In this document: piece by piece, positions 36,475-48,476 of the stretch | How positions within the stretch are numbered: the stretch's first letter is position 1 | Layout: the number at the start of each line of letters is the position of its first letter | Source: Annulohypoxylon bovei var. microspora | Lineage: Eukaryota; Ascomycota; Sordariomycetes; Xylariales; Hypoxylaceae | NCBI GenBank assembly: GCA_022836615.1 | Contig: MU405363.1 | Location: 1-64,000, forward strand | DNA: 64,000 nt | Direction: 5' to 3' | Program-made: the position numbers and the translations under genes | The notes under the pieces: model-generated | The model's input: only the letters and a program-made list of their open reading frames with translations | What the model was told of the DNA's origin: nothing | Databases searched by the model: none

Positions 36475-38228
36475 ATGCCTCGATACAAATTCATTGAAGT
36501 AGAAACACGGGGCGGAAAATCATCAAACCCTACCAGCTCCGTAAGAAGTCATGCAATACGCGCTGGTCTCCGAAGATCCGTAAACCCTCAGAGGACCAGA
36601 GGAGCGGTTCAGTCCATTCTTTCGACGGAACATAGAGGAGATTTAATATCCCTTGAAGTAAAGGCCGCAAAGCATAAAAGTCCAGATCCGCACTTGGTGG
36701 TAGATATCCCTATAGGGGTAAGATTATGCCTGAAGCCGGTTTGTATAATGGTCTAGGCTGATGATACTTCCGTCCGTGGATACTAGAACTCGATACGGCC
36801 GCCAACATATCACGTAGAGTCTGTGTGTGCCGGAAGAGTGGATCCATTCAATTGCTTCCCAATACCTACGAATCTAGAGACTGACCATCTAGTTAAATAT
36901 CGTAAGACTTGTGTCCTCCGACTATTGACCACTGGGATCGGGATTTCTACTCGAGATGCCGAGTCTCTGACTTACATTGTTAGTCATTATCAAATTCAAT
37001 ATCAGCTCGGCCACGACTGATCGCAGCAAATCATGGTTTCCTTACGCGTTGCAGAGCGCGCCGATGATGCATAGCACTCTCGCGATGACTGCGGCATTAT
37101 GGCGAGTAGAATACCCTGTTCTAGAGCATTCGATCCAGATCGAGGGCATACGCCAGAAAGGCGAAGCGATGCGACTTATCAGAGCTCGACTAGAACTTGT
37201 TGACCTTAGTTCTATCGTCGACAGCAAAGAATTTACCTTCATAATGTCAACTATATCGACCTTGGTGATTGCTGAAGTATTTGAATCTCTACCTACCTAG
37301 GTAAACCGGGGGCTTCAACCCGCTGACTAGGCCCTAGGTCGTTGATGGTGATTTCGAGGCTGCAGAAATGCACCTGCAAGGTGTCTATAAGCTCTTCGGC
37401 TTGCGAGGCGACCATGACAGCTTTAGAGACGAATGGGTTTTTCGCAAATCAATCAGTTTGTATGTTCCGAGAAGTTAGGTAGGTATCTATCCGATAGCTT
37501 CGCTAAGCATAATGATCAGGGCCGATATCCAGCTTGCCGTTGCACTAGGCCGTCAACTTATATTCCCGCCCCTGCATCTAGATCATGCTTATCTTCCGGC
37601 GACAGTCACCGACCATGCTCAACACCCCCCGTTAGATTGTTCAATAACTAGCGGGAGCTCTTACGAGCGCGTTGAAATTTTTACTCGGTTAAGGCAACTT
37701 CTTTTAGCGCGTCAGTCGCTAACGGTTTCGCCCGAAAACCAGCTGATCCTGCTGAACGTCGTAGACGAGTTAATCCTGCAGTACCTCTATCGAGACTGCG
37801 TGGACGATGTGTCTGATTCTAGAAGGCGCTCCTGTTCGCTCGTTCTCGCTGCTCACGTATTCATGTATGTGACTTTGCGTCGAGTGCCGCCAAGAAGCCC
37901 GTTGATACGCCGAATATGCATGAGGCTACAAGGTACTGTTGGAATAGCTCCAACTGCTGGGCAAACCTGGACCGAGAACCAGGCGGCGTTGTTGTGGATA
38001 GCTTTTGTCGGGCTTCTCGGGACTGGGGAAGGGGAATGGGCAGAGACATGTCCAACAGGGCAGTCGTTCCTACATCTTTTTCGATCGGTTATACGGGCTT
38101 ATCCGAGAGACCTTCATCTGGGCGTTGGCAACCTCCGCGGGATATTGTCCGCCTTTCTGTGGGATGAATCTTATTGTCAACCATTGCTAGCCTGGTTAGA
38201 GCATCGCCAGCTGACTGGTCAGAAATGA
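36475..38228 (+). CDS. fungal-specific transcription factor domain protein without zinc finger
   Basis: Regulator-like protein of the Fungal_trans_2 class. Exons 36475-36717, 36787-36901, 36984-37276, 37338-37459 and 37520-38228 give 493 aa in an unbroken frame. The N-terminus (YKFIEV, then VRSHAIRAGLRR) matches the RSHVMR-type leader of this class; no Cys6 cluster is present. Further signatures are RVDPFNCFPIP, SWFPYALQSAPMMHSTLAMTAALWR, the GDFEAAEMHLQGVYKL segment and DIQLAVALGRQLIFPP. Without a DNA-binding motif it may act as a co-regulator, or DNA binding may be by an unrecognised part. It sits between the cyclase and the reductase on the same strand. Confidence 0.8.
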
Positions 38229-38479
38229 GACATCTGACCCACCAATTTCCGGTTTAGGAAATATGTTTGAATAGAACTCGCGATACTGTGTTCCTTAGAC
38301 GGAGGCATTCATACTTCCTAAAGCGGTAGGGTTGACGCATAGCGCTCGCCCAGTGCCTTGAAAAGGGCCATTCTATCCGAGCTTTCGAGTATAAGAAGAT
38401 GGAATTGGACACAAGAATTGACCTACGAGCGTCGTAGCGGGCACTTCCCAATATTTCGGAGAACATAATCCTACCAAAC

Positions 38480-39607
38480 ATGGCTGGAGAACTTGTTCTG
38501 CTTACCGGCGCCACCGGTTTCCTAGGGTACGCAATCCTCGTCGACCTCCTAAAGACCGGCTATCGAGTTCGTGTCGTAGCTCGATCGCAAGCCAAGATCG
38601 ACAGGATCCTGGCAGCTTCTTCTGTCTCCGCCCTGAGCCCTCCCGTAACGCGGCTGACTTTCGTGATCGTGCCGGACATGAAATCTCCCGGCGCGTACGA
38701 TAACGCGGTGCGCGGGATCGATTTCATCATCCACACGGCCTCACCTATTCACGCGGGTTTGACGCCCTCGGGAGACCAGTCTGGGGAGTTCTTCGTCGCA
38801 AGTTCCGTTCAGGGCAGTCTGGGCATCCTTAAGTCCGCGAACGAGATGGCCGAGACGGTGAAACGTGTGGTCATGACCAGTTCTACTGTAGCTATCGCTC
38901 CCACAGACATCTACGTCAAAGGCATCAACGAACACGATGTCGTCCGCGGGCCTGATAGCCGTATGGCCGTACCAGCGCCACCGTACGACACCGAGCTCCG
39001 GGCGTATTGTGCGGGCAAGACTGCAGCTCTTGAGGCATCCGAGGCATTCGTCCGAGACAACACTGTAAACTTCGATCTGATCTCCATCCTCCCATCCTGG
39101 ATATTGGGGAGGGATGAGCTCGCCACCGACACCGGGGAGATGCGAGCGGGGTCGAACGGCATGGCTATCGGGTGGCTGTTAACCGGCAACCAGGACTTTA
39201 GGGCGGTTGGAAACGCCGTTCTTTGCGCGGACGTGGCTCGCGCGCATGTCAGAGCGCTAGATCCAGATATCAAGGGAAATCAATCGTTCCTCCTCACCAC
39301 CGAAATAAGATGGGAAGATACAGTTGATATCGCCAAAAAGTACTTCCCCGATGCATTTACGTCAGGCCTCTTTCAAGAGGGGCTGTGGCAGTCAGCTATA
39401 CCCCTGAAATGGGATTTAAGTAAGGTGAGTGCTCGTAAATCACGCTGACGCGTTGATGTCTTGGCTAATTAATTACGTTGCATAAACCAGGTGAAAGACG
39501 TTCTTGGGATTAACCTTGCTACGCATGACACGATAATCAGAGAAGTGCTTAGTCAATACCTAGAATTAGCGAAGAGAGAGCAGGTCAGGGGTAACGAGGG
39601 AACTTAG
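38480..39607 (+). CDS. NAD(P)-dependent reductase, dihydroflavonol-4-reductase-like (extended SDR)
   Basis: Extended SDR/epimerase-type reductase. Exons 38480-39424 and 39491-39607 give 353 aa. The N-terminal cofactor motif is LTGATGFLGY, with an Arg-rich stretch after it (RVRVVARSQAK) suggesting NADPH preference. HTASP and MTSSTVAI follow, and the active site is YCAGK (YxxxK). The ending (HDTIIREVLSQYLELAK) is typical of fungal ketone/aldehyde reductases of this group. It is convergent with the flavoprotein gene, with only 132 bp between stops. Third dehydrogenase of the cluster; the substrate is inferred only as a carbonyl on an intermediate. Confidence 0.92.
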
Positions 39608-39739
39608 ATTTCTGTAAGCGGTTAACAACCATAACACATCAACGAGTAATACAGAATGCCACATGTTTAATGCGAACTATCTATTACCTAGGTTGTTATC
39701 ACCGACGTTACCACCACAGTTATGAACTATCCAGCGTCT

Positions 39740-41137
39740 TCAACTAACAACCTCATTGTCCTTAGGTAACACATTTGCATCATGACCAAACAACCACTTC
39801 CGTCGCTCATCATACCCCCAAAATATCGGATTCTCCTCACCATTAATCTGAAGTTTCTGGTCTCGTATTTTCTGCTCTTCGCCGTCGTCGATGTGTAGGA
39901 TGTACTGATGTTCTCGTGTCTTAGCCTGTATGAGGGTTGCCCGCGGCTTGCGGATTGCTTCGAACCGTTCTAGCGCTCTTTCCAGCTCTATATCCATGGC
40001 TAACAACTGGCGTAGCACGGCGGCATCCTCGAACGACTGTGCCGCGCCTTGGGCGAGATATGGCAGCATGGGATGGCAGCTGTCGCCCAGCAGTATGACC
40101 TTGCCGGAGGGGTGTACCCAGCGCGACAGGTCGGGCAGGTCGCAGAGCCGCCACTTCATGAAGTCGCCGGTGAGGGCGCATAGCTTCTGGATGCGGGGTT
40201 CCCAATTCGCAAACCTCTTGCACAGCTCGCTATTATCGCCCTTGATTACCCACACCTGGTCGGTAGTTTCGTTATGCGATGTTGCGCATACGACCAAGTT
40301 GTATAGCTCTCCGTTACGGATGGGATAACCGACGAGGTGAGCGTCTGGCCCACACCATGACGTGGTGCATGGATCTGTGATAAGGTCCGCCAGATCAGGA
40401 TCTGCGAGCAGCTTCTCTCCTGGGAGGATAATCCTGTACGCCACGTCTCCCGTGTCTCGGGGAACGTCGGGCTGGCCTGTGAGGAGAGGCCGCGTTATCG
40501 ACTTGATGCCGTCGGCACCGATTGCCAGGTCTGCCGTGAAGACCTCTCCGTCCTGCGTCGTGGCGCTGGGGGCTTCGAAATCATAAGAGACAATCCGCTT
40601 GCTATTAAGAACCTCGACGCCGGCTTCCCGCACACTAGCTAGAAGTGCGTCGTGGAGATCTGCGCGGTGTACCAGATAATAAGGGGCGCCGTGTTCCTCG
40701 ACGATGTCGTCGAACGGCAATTTAACCATAGTAGATCCATCTTTCCATCGGACGAAGTGGTAACGTCTTGATACCGACTTCTTCATCTTCTCCAGGTCGA
40801 CCCCCCAGCGGAGCAGCAGGCGGCTCGAGTTGGGAGGTAGCCTAATGCCCGCGCCGGCCTATCTTGGTAATTTAGCTTCGATATCTTGATTTATGGTCGT
40901 GTGGTTTAAGATCATGGTTTACGATCATGGTCATCACATGTGATTGCAGGTGCTCACCTCGGCAAATTCTGGGACTGCATCGATTACGCGGACTGTGTGG
41001 CCATCAGTCTGGAGGGCTAGACTGGCAGCGAGGCCGCCGAGTCCTGCGCCGACGATGAGGATGTTAAGAGATCTTTTCGCTCGAGGCATCTGGATGATAT
41101 ATGATTGGACCTCTAGATCAAGTCGTTGAAGCTTCAA
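39740..41137 (-). CDS. FAD-dependent monooxygenase, salicylate-hydroxylase-like
   Basis: Class A flavoprotein monooxygenase. Minus-strand exons 41137-40958 and 40858-39740 give 432 aa. The Met at 41089 (MPRAKRSLNILIVGAGLGGL) gives a more typical 416-aa protein and is my preferred start. Signatures are the dinucleotide motif GAGLGGLAASLAL, AGAGIRLPPNSSRLL, the DG motif (GADGIKS) and the GD motif LLGDSCHPMLPYLAQGAAQSFEDA. The family hydroxylates aromatic or activated rings with NAD(P)H and O2. It could oxidise the terpenoid, or, with the transporter and hydrolase to its right, belong to an aromatic-acid pathway. Confidence 0.92.
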
Positions 41138-41856
41138 AGAAGTGGAAAGTTATATCGCCCTCCTGGTTATCCACGGAAACACTTACCAGCAAGGAGCGCA
41201 TTCTTTATATGTCCATCGAGGCGAGTTGATCTCATGGCTACTTGCGTATAGGCCTTCGTGAGACTGCTAGCTCGTCGTTGACTATACCGAATACCATTGT
41301 CTTGTGTCTGTAGACTACGGCTAGGATCCGATAATCCTTAAGCTAACTTAGAGGACTAAGATCTAATAGGGCGGCGTCATGATTCCGGTTTCCACCTTTC
41401 GAGACATCAGATAAGCGGAGGTAGATAAGATGCCATATATCCCTGCACGTCGCGACTCGATGTCACCATGCTGCCATGTAGCTGTGTAGTTATTTTCACG
41501 TGAAGGAGAAGCGGAGCGGAGTGGAACCGTTCCCGGATTCATGATTCCTAGTTTAATTTGATATTATGGATGGCTTGAGTCGCGGGTCCTCCCCGCATAA
41601 CCCCAGGTTTACTAAATCTCTTAGCTCTCGAGCTAGCTTCGAGGATTCTACTAGCTCCCGCTGTCCCATACTGTCGGAGACCAAATCTGACCATCGACTT
41701 TAAGACGAGACTTCTTATAAGACCAGGAATGAAACTCCACTCGGAATACCAAGATAGTGGGGCCTTCAAGCTTCTTGGGATCTCGTGTGCCGAATTCCTT
41801 CGTTCGGCCGCCTGGATTTGAAAAATACCTCATTCTCTCGATTTACGCTTTTTATC
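41138..41856. promoter_or_regulatory. divergent region between flavoprotein and MFS transporter
   Basis: 719 bp between two genes transcribed apart, presumably holding both promoters. A CACGTGAAGGAG word lies at 41498. No repeats or coding frames were supported. Confidence 0.45.
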
Positions 41857-43694
41857 ATGGATACAAGTTTAGATGGCCCTCGCCGCCTTTCGCGCGAGCC
41901 ATCTGAGCTCGAGAAGCAGAACATGTCTCACATGGAGACCCCGAGTGAAGACGATGAAATCATCGGCCCGCTTCAAGCCAAAAAGATTCTGCGGAAGATC
42001 GACTGGCGGATTATTCCCTTACTTCAGTTCCTATATATGTTAACGTTCCTCGACCGAGTGAACATCGGAAACGCTAGGTTGTGGAATTTAGAACGTGATC
42101 TGAAGATGTCGGGCTACGATTATAATATCGTCGTACTAAGTCAGTTAACCTCCTTACCTACCTAGGAACTTAACCTCTTTTATAAGCTCTAACTCTGTCA
42201 AAGTCTTCTATATTCCTTATATAATACTCGAGATTCCATCGAATTACTTTTTCAATCGTGTTGAACCTCGGAAATTCATGGCTATAGTAATGATGGGATG
42301 GGGATGTATGACATTACCTTTTCGATATCCCCCCCCCCCCAGTTCCCCACCATGACTAATACGTTCTTCCAAGTGACGGTGACTTTCGCTGGCTTCTCGC
42401 AAAGCTACGCTGGGCTTCTTGTTTCTCGTGTATTCATTGGAATATTCGAGGCCGGAATGTTTCCGGGTTGTATATATTTGATATCTGGGTAGGTCATCCT
42501 CTCCCGAGCCAATTAAATTCCTCTCTTAATGGCCTTCTCGGAGTATGTGTTAGTTCTCATTGTTGAGCCTAATTCTTGGTGGTTTTTCTTATGTGTGTTC
42601 ATTAATTTTAATAAAATTTATAGGTGGTACCGCCGACACGAACTACTTACTCGTATGGCATTCTTTTTTGTCGCTAACGACATCGCGGGGACAATATCGG
42701 GGCTACTCGGCGCAGGCTTGGGGTCTCTCGATGGAGTAAACGGCTATTCGGGATGGCGATGGATCTTCTTCATCGAAGGTGCCATGACAAGTCTCGCGGC
42801 GATCCTTGCTTGGTTCTTCGTGCCCCCATTCCCGGAGGATAGCACTTTCTTAACCCCGACAGAAAAGAAATGGCTGTTGCAAAGGTTGAAGACAGACAAC
42901 AAGGGCATGTCGCATGAAAGGATGACTATGGCGTCGGTCGTGGACTCCCTAAAGGACTGGAAGGTCCTTACATCCGGCGTTATCTATCTGGGAGTCTGTA
43001 CCACGGCATATTCTATCTCGGTTTTTCAACCGACCATTTTACTCACCTTTGGTTGGGGCGACCTCAAGTCTAACCTTTTAAGTGCGCCGCCGCGAGTTGC
43101 ATCCGGTATCATATCAGTGCTAGTCGGCATTTGGTCGGATCGAATTCGACGCAGGGGAATATTCTGCCTCGGTGGATTTCTATTTAGTATATTAGGCCTA
43201 TTACTCGTGGCACTTTTAAAAGGGGACTTGAGGTATATTGGTATATATTTCGCTGCGATCGGTATTTATATTGTTCAACCGTTATCTATTGCTTGGTGGT
43301 AAGTTCTCCTCATTCTCATGTTTGATCACTGTTACCTACTAGGTAAATACCTAGGTACGCACTTGTCTAATGATTCACACGCAGTGCAAATCAAGTTACA
43401 AGCTCTAACAAGCGGGGAGTTATTACGGCGTTTGCTGGTACCATTGGTCAAGTTGGTGGCATCATCTCGGCGGTAGTTTTTCCATCAAAGGATAGTCCTC
43501 AGTATATTCCTGGTATCGTGACTTGTATTGCCTTACAAGTTGCTGGAATCGTTGCCGCAATCAACCTATGGGCCTGCTGTTATTATGAAAATAAGCAACG
43601 AGACGCAGGAAGGCGTGATTACTTGCGAGACTTACCTCAGGAGGAACAGGACCGATTGGGAGAGAAACATCCCGACTTTCGGTACACTTTATAA
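41857..43694 (+). CDS. MFS transporter, allantoate-permease (anion:cation symporter) family
   Basis: Plasma-membrane carrier. Exons 41857-42139, 42204-42305, 42374-42488, 42624-43298 and 43385-43694 give 494 aa. Family landmarks are KKILRKIDWRIIPLLQFLYM, FLDRVNIGNARLW, IPYIILEIPSN, GIFEAGMFPGCIYL, WYRRHELLTRMAFFF and SGWRWIFFIEG, then a cytoplasmic loop ending in LTPTEKKWLLQRL, which together identify the Dal5-like group. About 12 membrane segments are visible. Dal5-type carriers import organic anions and small N-compounds, so this could be an uptake system rather than a product exporter. The second intron contains a 12-base C-run at 42329-42340. Confidence 0.93.
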
Positions 43695-44039
43695 AGACAA
43701 CTGTCAACGGAGCGTATCACATTTTGGTGGACATGATCGGATAATTGGGTCTTAGGTTCTGTACTAGGCATGTATATAGTTTTCATCGTATTAACACATT
43801 AATTATCTGACCTGAACTGAATTCATTAGTGCGTATCCTGCCCCTGCTGCCGTTCCTCGTACAGTGTATGCGTGGTGCCAGAGTACTCATTTTTATACAT
43901 GGCAGATATACACGTGCATACCCGTGTGTTCATATAAGACGAATAGTAATTAGAGAGACATTTCGATTTATAAAATATCCGAGTGAATTTCACGTGAATT
44001 TAGAATATACCATTTTACCTTTTAGGGACTTTGAACTAC
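43695..44039. other. intergenic between convergent MFS and regulator genes
   Basis: 345 bp holding both terminators. AT-leaning. No gene or repeat was seen. Confidence 0.5.
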
Positions 44040-46941
44040 CTACTGAGGTCTTGCAGGCGAACTCCCATATCCCATAGACATATCCATCCCCCCTCCTGCC
44101 AGTGTATTAACCCAGTCCACGTCGCCCACGACCCCGCTAACATGCCCAGCCCAGCCACTAAAACCGTCCAGCTCAGCTCCTCCTTCTATAGTCTGCGCTA
44201 AAGGTATCATATCGTTAGACCAATAGAAGGGATCTAGCGTCTGGGAGCCTATGAAAGCACCCGCCGTAATTTGGGTCGGATCTAGCGGCGGGTTACTAGA
44301 GACCCCGTTTACCTGGTTCCCCGTTATGTTGTTTTCCAGCCCTTCGTCTGTCGCGACTTTTGGTGGCATGCACCGATAATTGACATAATCGGCAAAGTCG
44401 GCCAGGAGCGTGGCGAAACGATTCATCGTACCGCTCTTTTCAACCCTCGTCGACACGGTTCTAAGCTGTCCTACTAGACTCCTGAAAGTTTCGAGAAGCC
44501 CAGCTTCCTCCGGGGGTGTGCGGTGCCGAAGCATGCCGGATGACAGGATCATGGATGCCCAATAAATATAAAAGACATCTAGACCCGAGACGCCGTTAAC
44601 TAGACCGAAAGAGTCTAGTAGGAGGATGATCATAGCCATCTGACTGGCGTGGCGTAGACAAGTACACGTGAGCAAGGCCTGCCGACAAGTCGAGTGGTTT
44701 GGTTCCTCGCTAGGCGGTTGATGGATGGACAACTCTTGCAGGAGAAATGGACGGGTCGTGAATATCCCGATGTAATGATATAGCAGGTGTAACAACAGCG
44801 CCGCCCGCAACGACGATCTCTGCCACCGTAGTAGGGATTTGAGGTCGTCGAATCCTATCGCGTTTGGCTCCTTGTCGTCGAACAGACGCTCGCCGGTTTT
44901 TATAGGCGGTATATTCAACCATTGTTGCTTCGATATATCGTTTCTCCACCGTTCGAGATCTAGAAGGATTGCTTCGGGGCTTTGGAATGTCGAATCCTTG
45001 GTGGCTTCAGCGTCTCCCATTCCCTGGCTGGTCCTGCTTCTACCGAGTATTTGATGCAGCCGTAAACTAAAAGCAACTAGCATGGCATCGCCTCCGCCAC
45101 CAATATCATCTACTACAATACACAATTAGCACATGTTTGTTTAGACGTACCTAGGTACCTAGTATTGAAAACATCCTTCGCAGGAGTGTACCTAAGCTTT
45201 TGCCTACTTCCAGCATCTAATCTTGGGTAGGTATGTTTAATTAACAAGAATAGGGGAGACAACAGTGAACGAAATATACTCACACATCCCGGGACGTGGC
45301 GGCGTAACTTCGACGTCAGGGTCGTTAATACCGCTTGGCCGGCCGAGGGTAGTAGCCAGGAATTGCTCAAACCCGTAGAGCGTGCAGAAAACTCGTTTTC
45401 TAATTTCTCTCTCGATCGGGTTGAAAGCAGACTCGGTATCTCTCCGATGTAGCCCTAAGGCAAAGGCGACCCTCGTTGCCGTCCCGACAAGGTTCCAGGT
45501 CGCATTTCGTTCGTTGTTATTGTGCAGGAATAAGCCTAGCAGGAGCAAGGCTCTAAGGCTATACAGCGTGCATTTGCTGATGAGATGCGGTAGGAGGGAT
45601 CTGGCCGATGATACGCAGTGCCTCCGCAGCGCGTTATGATTAAGGCTAGGTACGCCAATACTGGGTTCGCTCATGCTCCCAAATACAAGCATCATATAGA
45701 TGCATGCCAGCAATCCGGGATCTAGGTCCCTCTCTTCATGCCCCTGGCTCCCGGCCTGGCGCAACCTACGCGTCTGAGCTTCGTAATCACCTTCGAACGT
45801 CCCGCGGTGGAAGAGGACGAAGTCGTCGTGTACATTTTGGAAAAACGATTGCAGCAGTTTATCAAGTATATCTTGTGTAGGAAGTCGTTTCCAGTGCTCC
45901 TCTATGCCGGTAGAGGACTTTCGGGTACGATCACTCTCTAAGGATGCGACACTGCCAGGGGACCGGTAGTCGCGCGTAGCAGATATAGAGGCGTCGTCTG
46001 CGTGTCCAGAGTCGAGACCATCTTCGTGAATATCTCTAACTTCGAGCGCCTGAGCTCCGTCATCTTCGGTGAACTTTGCGACGCCAGGAGGCGTGAGGGG
46101 CTCCGAACCAGGCCTCTGTTCTCTCGAGATCAGAAGCCTTCGCAGTTTGCCCAGAAACTGAAGGCCCCCGGATGGCCCGATGTAGTGCTCCTTGCCTGAT
46201 GTATCGGTCACGAGAGATGTGGCACCGTCGAGTAACTGTGAACTCTCTGGGTGTATGGAGGGATGAGTGTATCGCCTCGTGCTCGAGCGAGTAGGTTGGT
46301 TGATATGCGATACGGATGACCCTCCTTCGGTAGGAGGCTCTGACTGTGGTGGCATTCGCGATGCTTCATCTATCTTCGCCGGTGCTTCGACGTTCTGAGA
46401 TAAATCAGGCATCTGGTATCCTCTGGACTGGCCGAGCCGCATGAGATCCGCGACCGACTCGGTGGCATCGTCCGCAAACGCCCCTCTGACAATCGCTTCT
46501 AGACAACGAAAGCTATGCGCAACTTAGTGTGTGAGCTCAGGGGGGTGGATATGATATCCGAGGGCCCGATAGTCGATTCTCCAGAGAACAGCAAGTCCAT
46601 GTTGATCTAAGGAGCTGAACCTACCGATCACTGAGGTCCTCCACATTGCCGTAGAAGCGGGTCTTGCGAGGAAGCGTAAACGTACACTCTACCTCTTGGG
46701 CGAGGCATGCCGTGCAACGGTTAGCCTCCCCCGCTGCCGGGATGCATCTACAGCGTTTCTAGTTTGTCCGTCCGTTAGTTGATAAGTTTCTGACGCTAGC
46801 CAACTCGGACCGGATCGCTTTCCATACCTTTCGACATAGGTCACAGCTCTGAATACCACGTTTCCGCTGGTCTTCCGGCACGCGACGGGCGCGTCGTTTC
46901 GCTTCCGCAGCCCGAGAAGAACTACCGCTAGCACTGTTCAT
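44040..46941 (-). CDS. Zn2Cys6 transcription factor with fungal-specific transcription factor domain
   Basis: Large nuclear regulator. Minus-strand exons 46941-46828, 46758-46625, 46512-45284 and 45112-44040 give 849 aa. The zinc cluster is assembled across intron 1: CDLCRK from exon 1 joins KRCRC, then CTACLAQEVEC, fitting Cx2Cx6Cx9Cx2Cx6C. CLEAIVRGAF, a frequent word in this class, opens exon 3. The central Fungal_trans domain shows DPGLLACIYMMLVFGSM, LYSLRALLLLGLFLHNN, TRVAFALGLHRRDTES and RKRVFCTLYGFEQFLATTLGRPSGI. It is divergent from the alpha/beta hydrolase (433 bp), which suggests joint control of those two genes. It is unlike the AflR-type regulator at 20869-22158. Confidence 0.92.
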
Positions 46942-47374
46942 ATTTGTTCCCCGGGTAAAGAATCCCTTGGAAACACCGGATCGCTTGTTCCTAGCCCGTA
47001 ATATGGAGACTGTGAGACTACTTTATGTATGACTCCGTGACAGCCTCAGCTACCAGGGTATATTCTCCGCACGAGCACTAGACGATCCATGCTACCGGGC
47101 CTAACACTTGACTACAATAAGTATGGTATTCCCGTACCCCGCATAGGAATCATGCTTCCGGATCCCGTTCTTAGACACATTAGCATCGTTTAGTATTAGC
47201 ATCTCGAGAGAACATGCGGAGTAGCTTCTAGCTAGTTTCTAGCTTCAGACTAATGTTACGAACGAGACATGAGCATTACATTGTTTAGGATGGCATGATA
47301 ATGACACTAAGGGTAAGGTAACGTATTACCGTCCTCTATCATGAGAATTATAGTGTTTGTAGAAATTTTACGAG
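46942..47374. promoter_or_regulatory. divergent promoter between Zn2Cys6 regulator and hydrolase
   Basis: 433 bp between two genes transcribed apart. No obvious inverted CGG pair stood out by eye. The promoter role is inferred from orientation. Confidence 0.45.
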
Positions 47375-48307
47375 TTGATGCAAAAACCTAAGCACCTAGA
47401 TCACTCTCAAATCTTAACATCCACGAACATGACAACTACTACCATTTCGTCGCTATCTCTGCCATCCTCGCGAACGATCTCCTATGCCTTGACAACAGTA
47501 TCGTCCAATCCCGGCATACCTACTGTCCTCCTTTCCAACTCTCTGTGTGCACCGTTCACTTCGTGGGACCACGTTGTCCCGAAGCTTACTTCGAGAGGCT
47601 TAAACGTACTGCGTTACGATCAGCCAGGCCATGGGGCTTCTACTGCCCCAGCAGATCTATCATCCACTACTTTCCACACACTAGCCGATGACGTTCGAGA
47701 GCTTCTCGGCCACCTCTCGATCACACGGTTGCATGGCTGGATTGGCGTTAGCATGGGTGCCGCAACTGGCATGGTATTCGCAGCCAAATACCCCAATGTC
47801 GTCCAGAAGCTTATTGTATGCGATACCATATCCTGTTCCCCCGTTAATACCGAGGCTGCCGATGTATTCGGCCCAAGGGTCGCGATGGCTCGCGAAGCGG
47901 GCAGGATGGATGCGATAATCGATGCCACGCTCGACCGTTGGTTTGGCCGTGCGTGGATAGATACCAACCCAGACGAAACACGCCGCATGCGAGGGCTGAT
48001 GTTCGGGACGAGCATCGACGGTTTCGAGACATGCTGTGCAGCTCTTAGCAGCCAAACATTTGACTTACGACCACTAGCTGTGGAAACAGGTCAGGGAGTT
48101 GAAGAGGTATTGTTCGTGGTGGGTGAGAAAGATGCGAACTTACCTGAGACTATGCAAGAATTGCGACAAGGCGTCGAACAGGGACTGGGAAAGAAGGACA
48201 GCCAGGCTTCTGTAGATTTGCATGTGATTAAAAATGCCGGGCATGTTTGTTACGTTGATGGCTATGATGAGTTCATTACTATCACAACTCGTTTCTTGGA
48301 TAAATAG
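47375..48307 (+). CDS. alpha/beta hydrolase, 3-oxoadipate enol-lactonase-like
   Basis: Single-exon serine hydrolase. The frame from 47375 gives 310 aa; the Met at 47429 (MTTTTISSLSLPSS) gives 292 aa and is closer to family length. The nucleophile elbow is GVSMGAATG, the acidic residue lies in VVGEKDANLPE, and the His is in NAGHVCYVDGYDEF, followed by the usual C-terminal helix. LRYDQPGHGAS is the family's oxyanion-side motif. Enol-lactonase relatives open lactones in beta-ketoadipate degradation, but many members act on esters in secondary metabolism. It could hydrolyse an ester or lactone of the cluster product. Confidence 0.9.
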   Translation: MMQKPKHLDHSQILTSTNMTTTTISSLSLPSSRTISYALTTVSSNPGIPTVLLSNSLCAPFTSWDHVVPKLTSRGLNVLRYDQPGHGASTAPADLSSTTFHTLADDVRELLGHLSITRLHGWIGVSMGAATGMVFAAKYPNVVQKLIVCDTISCSPVNTEAADVFGPRVAMAREAGRMDAIIDATLDRWFGRAWIDTNPDETRRMRGLMFGTSIDGFETCCAALSSQTFDLRPLAVETGQGVEEVLFVVGEKDANLPETMQELRQGVEQGLGKKDSQASVDLHVIKNAGHVCYVDGYDEFITITTRFLDK

Positions 48308-48476
48308 CTAGCACTTCCAACGATACTACATTCAAATGAGAATACTTACCTAGGTAGGTAGCTGATAAATTTACGAATGATGTTACTTTTAGTAAACGAA
48401 CGTTTTGGTAGAACTTCGAAGTCGTGGCATGAACTAGAGATCTTGGATCATATTTCATCTCCGCTTGCAAGGAAAT

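Noticed and set aside
36475..38228. Transcription factor as a broken gene
   Set aside because: The apparent stops fall in introns. The five-exon model, including a GTATGT donor at 37460, keeps the frame and family motifs.
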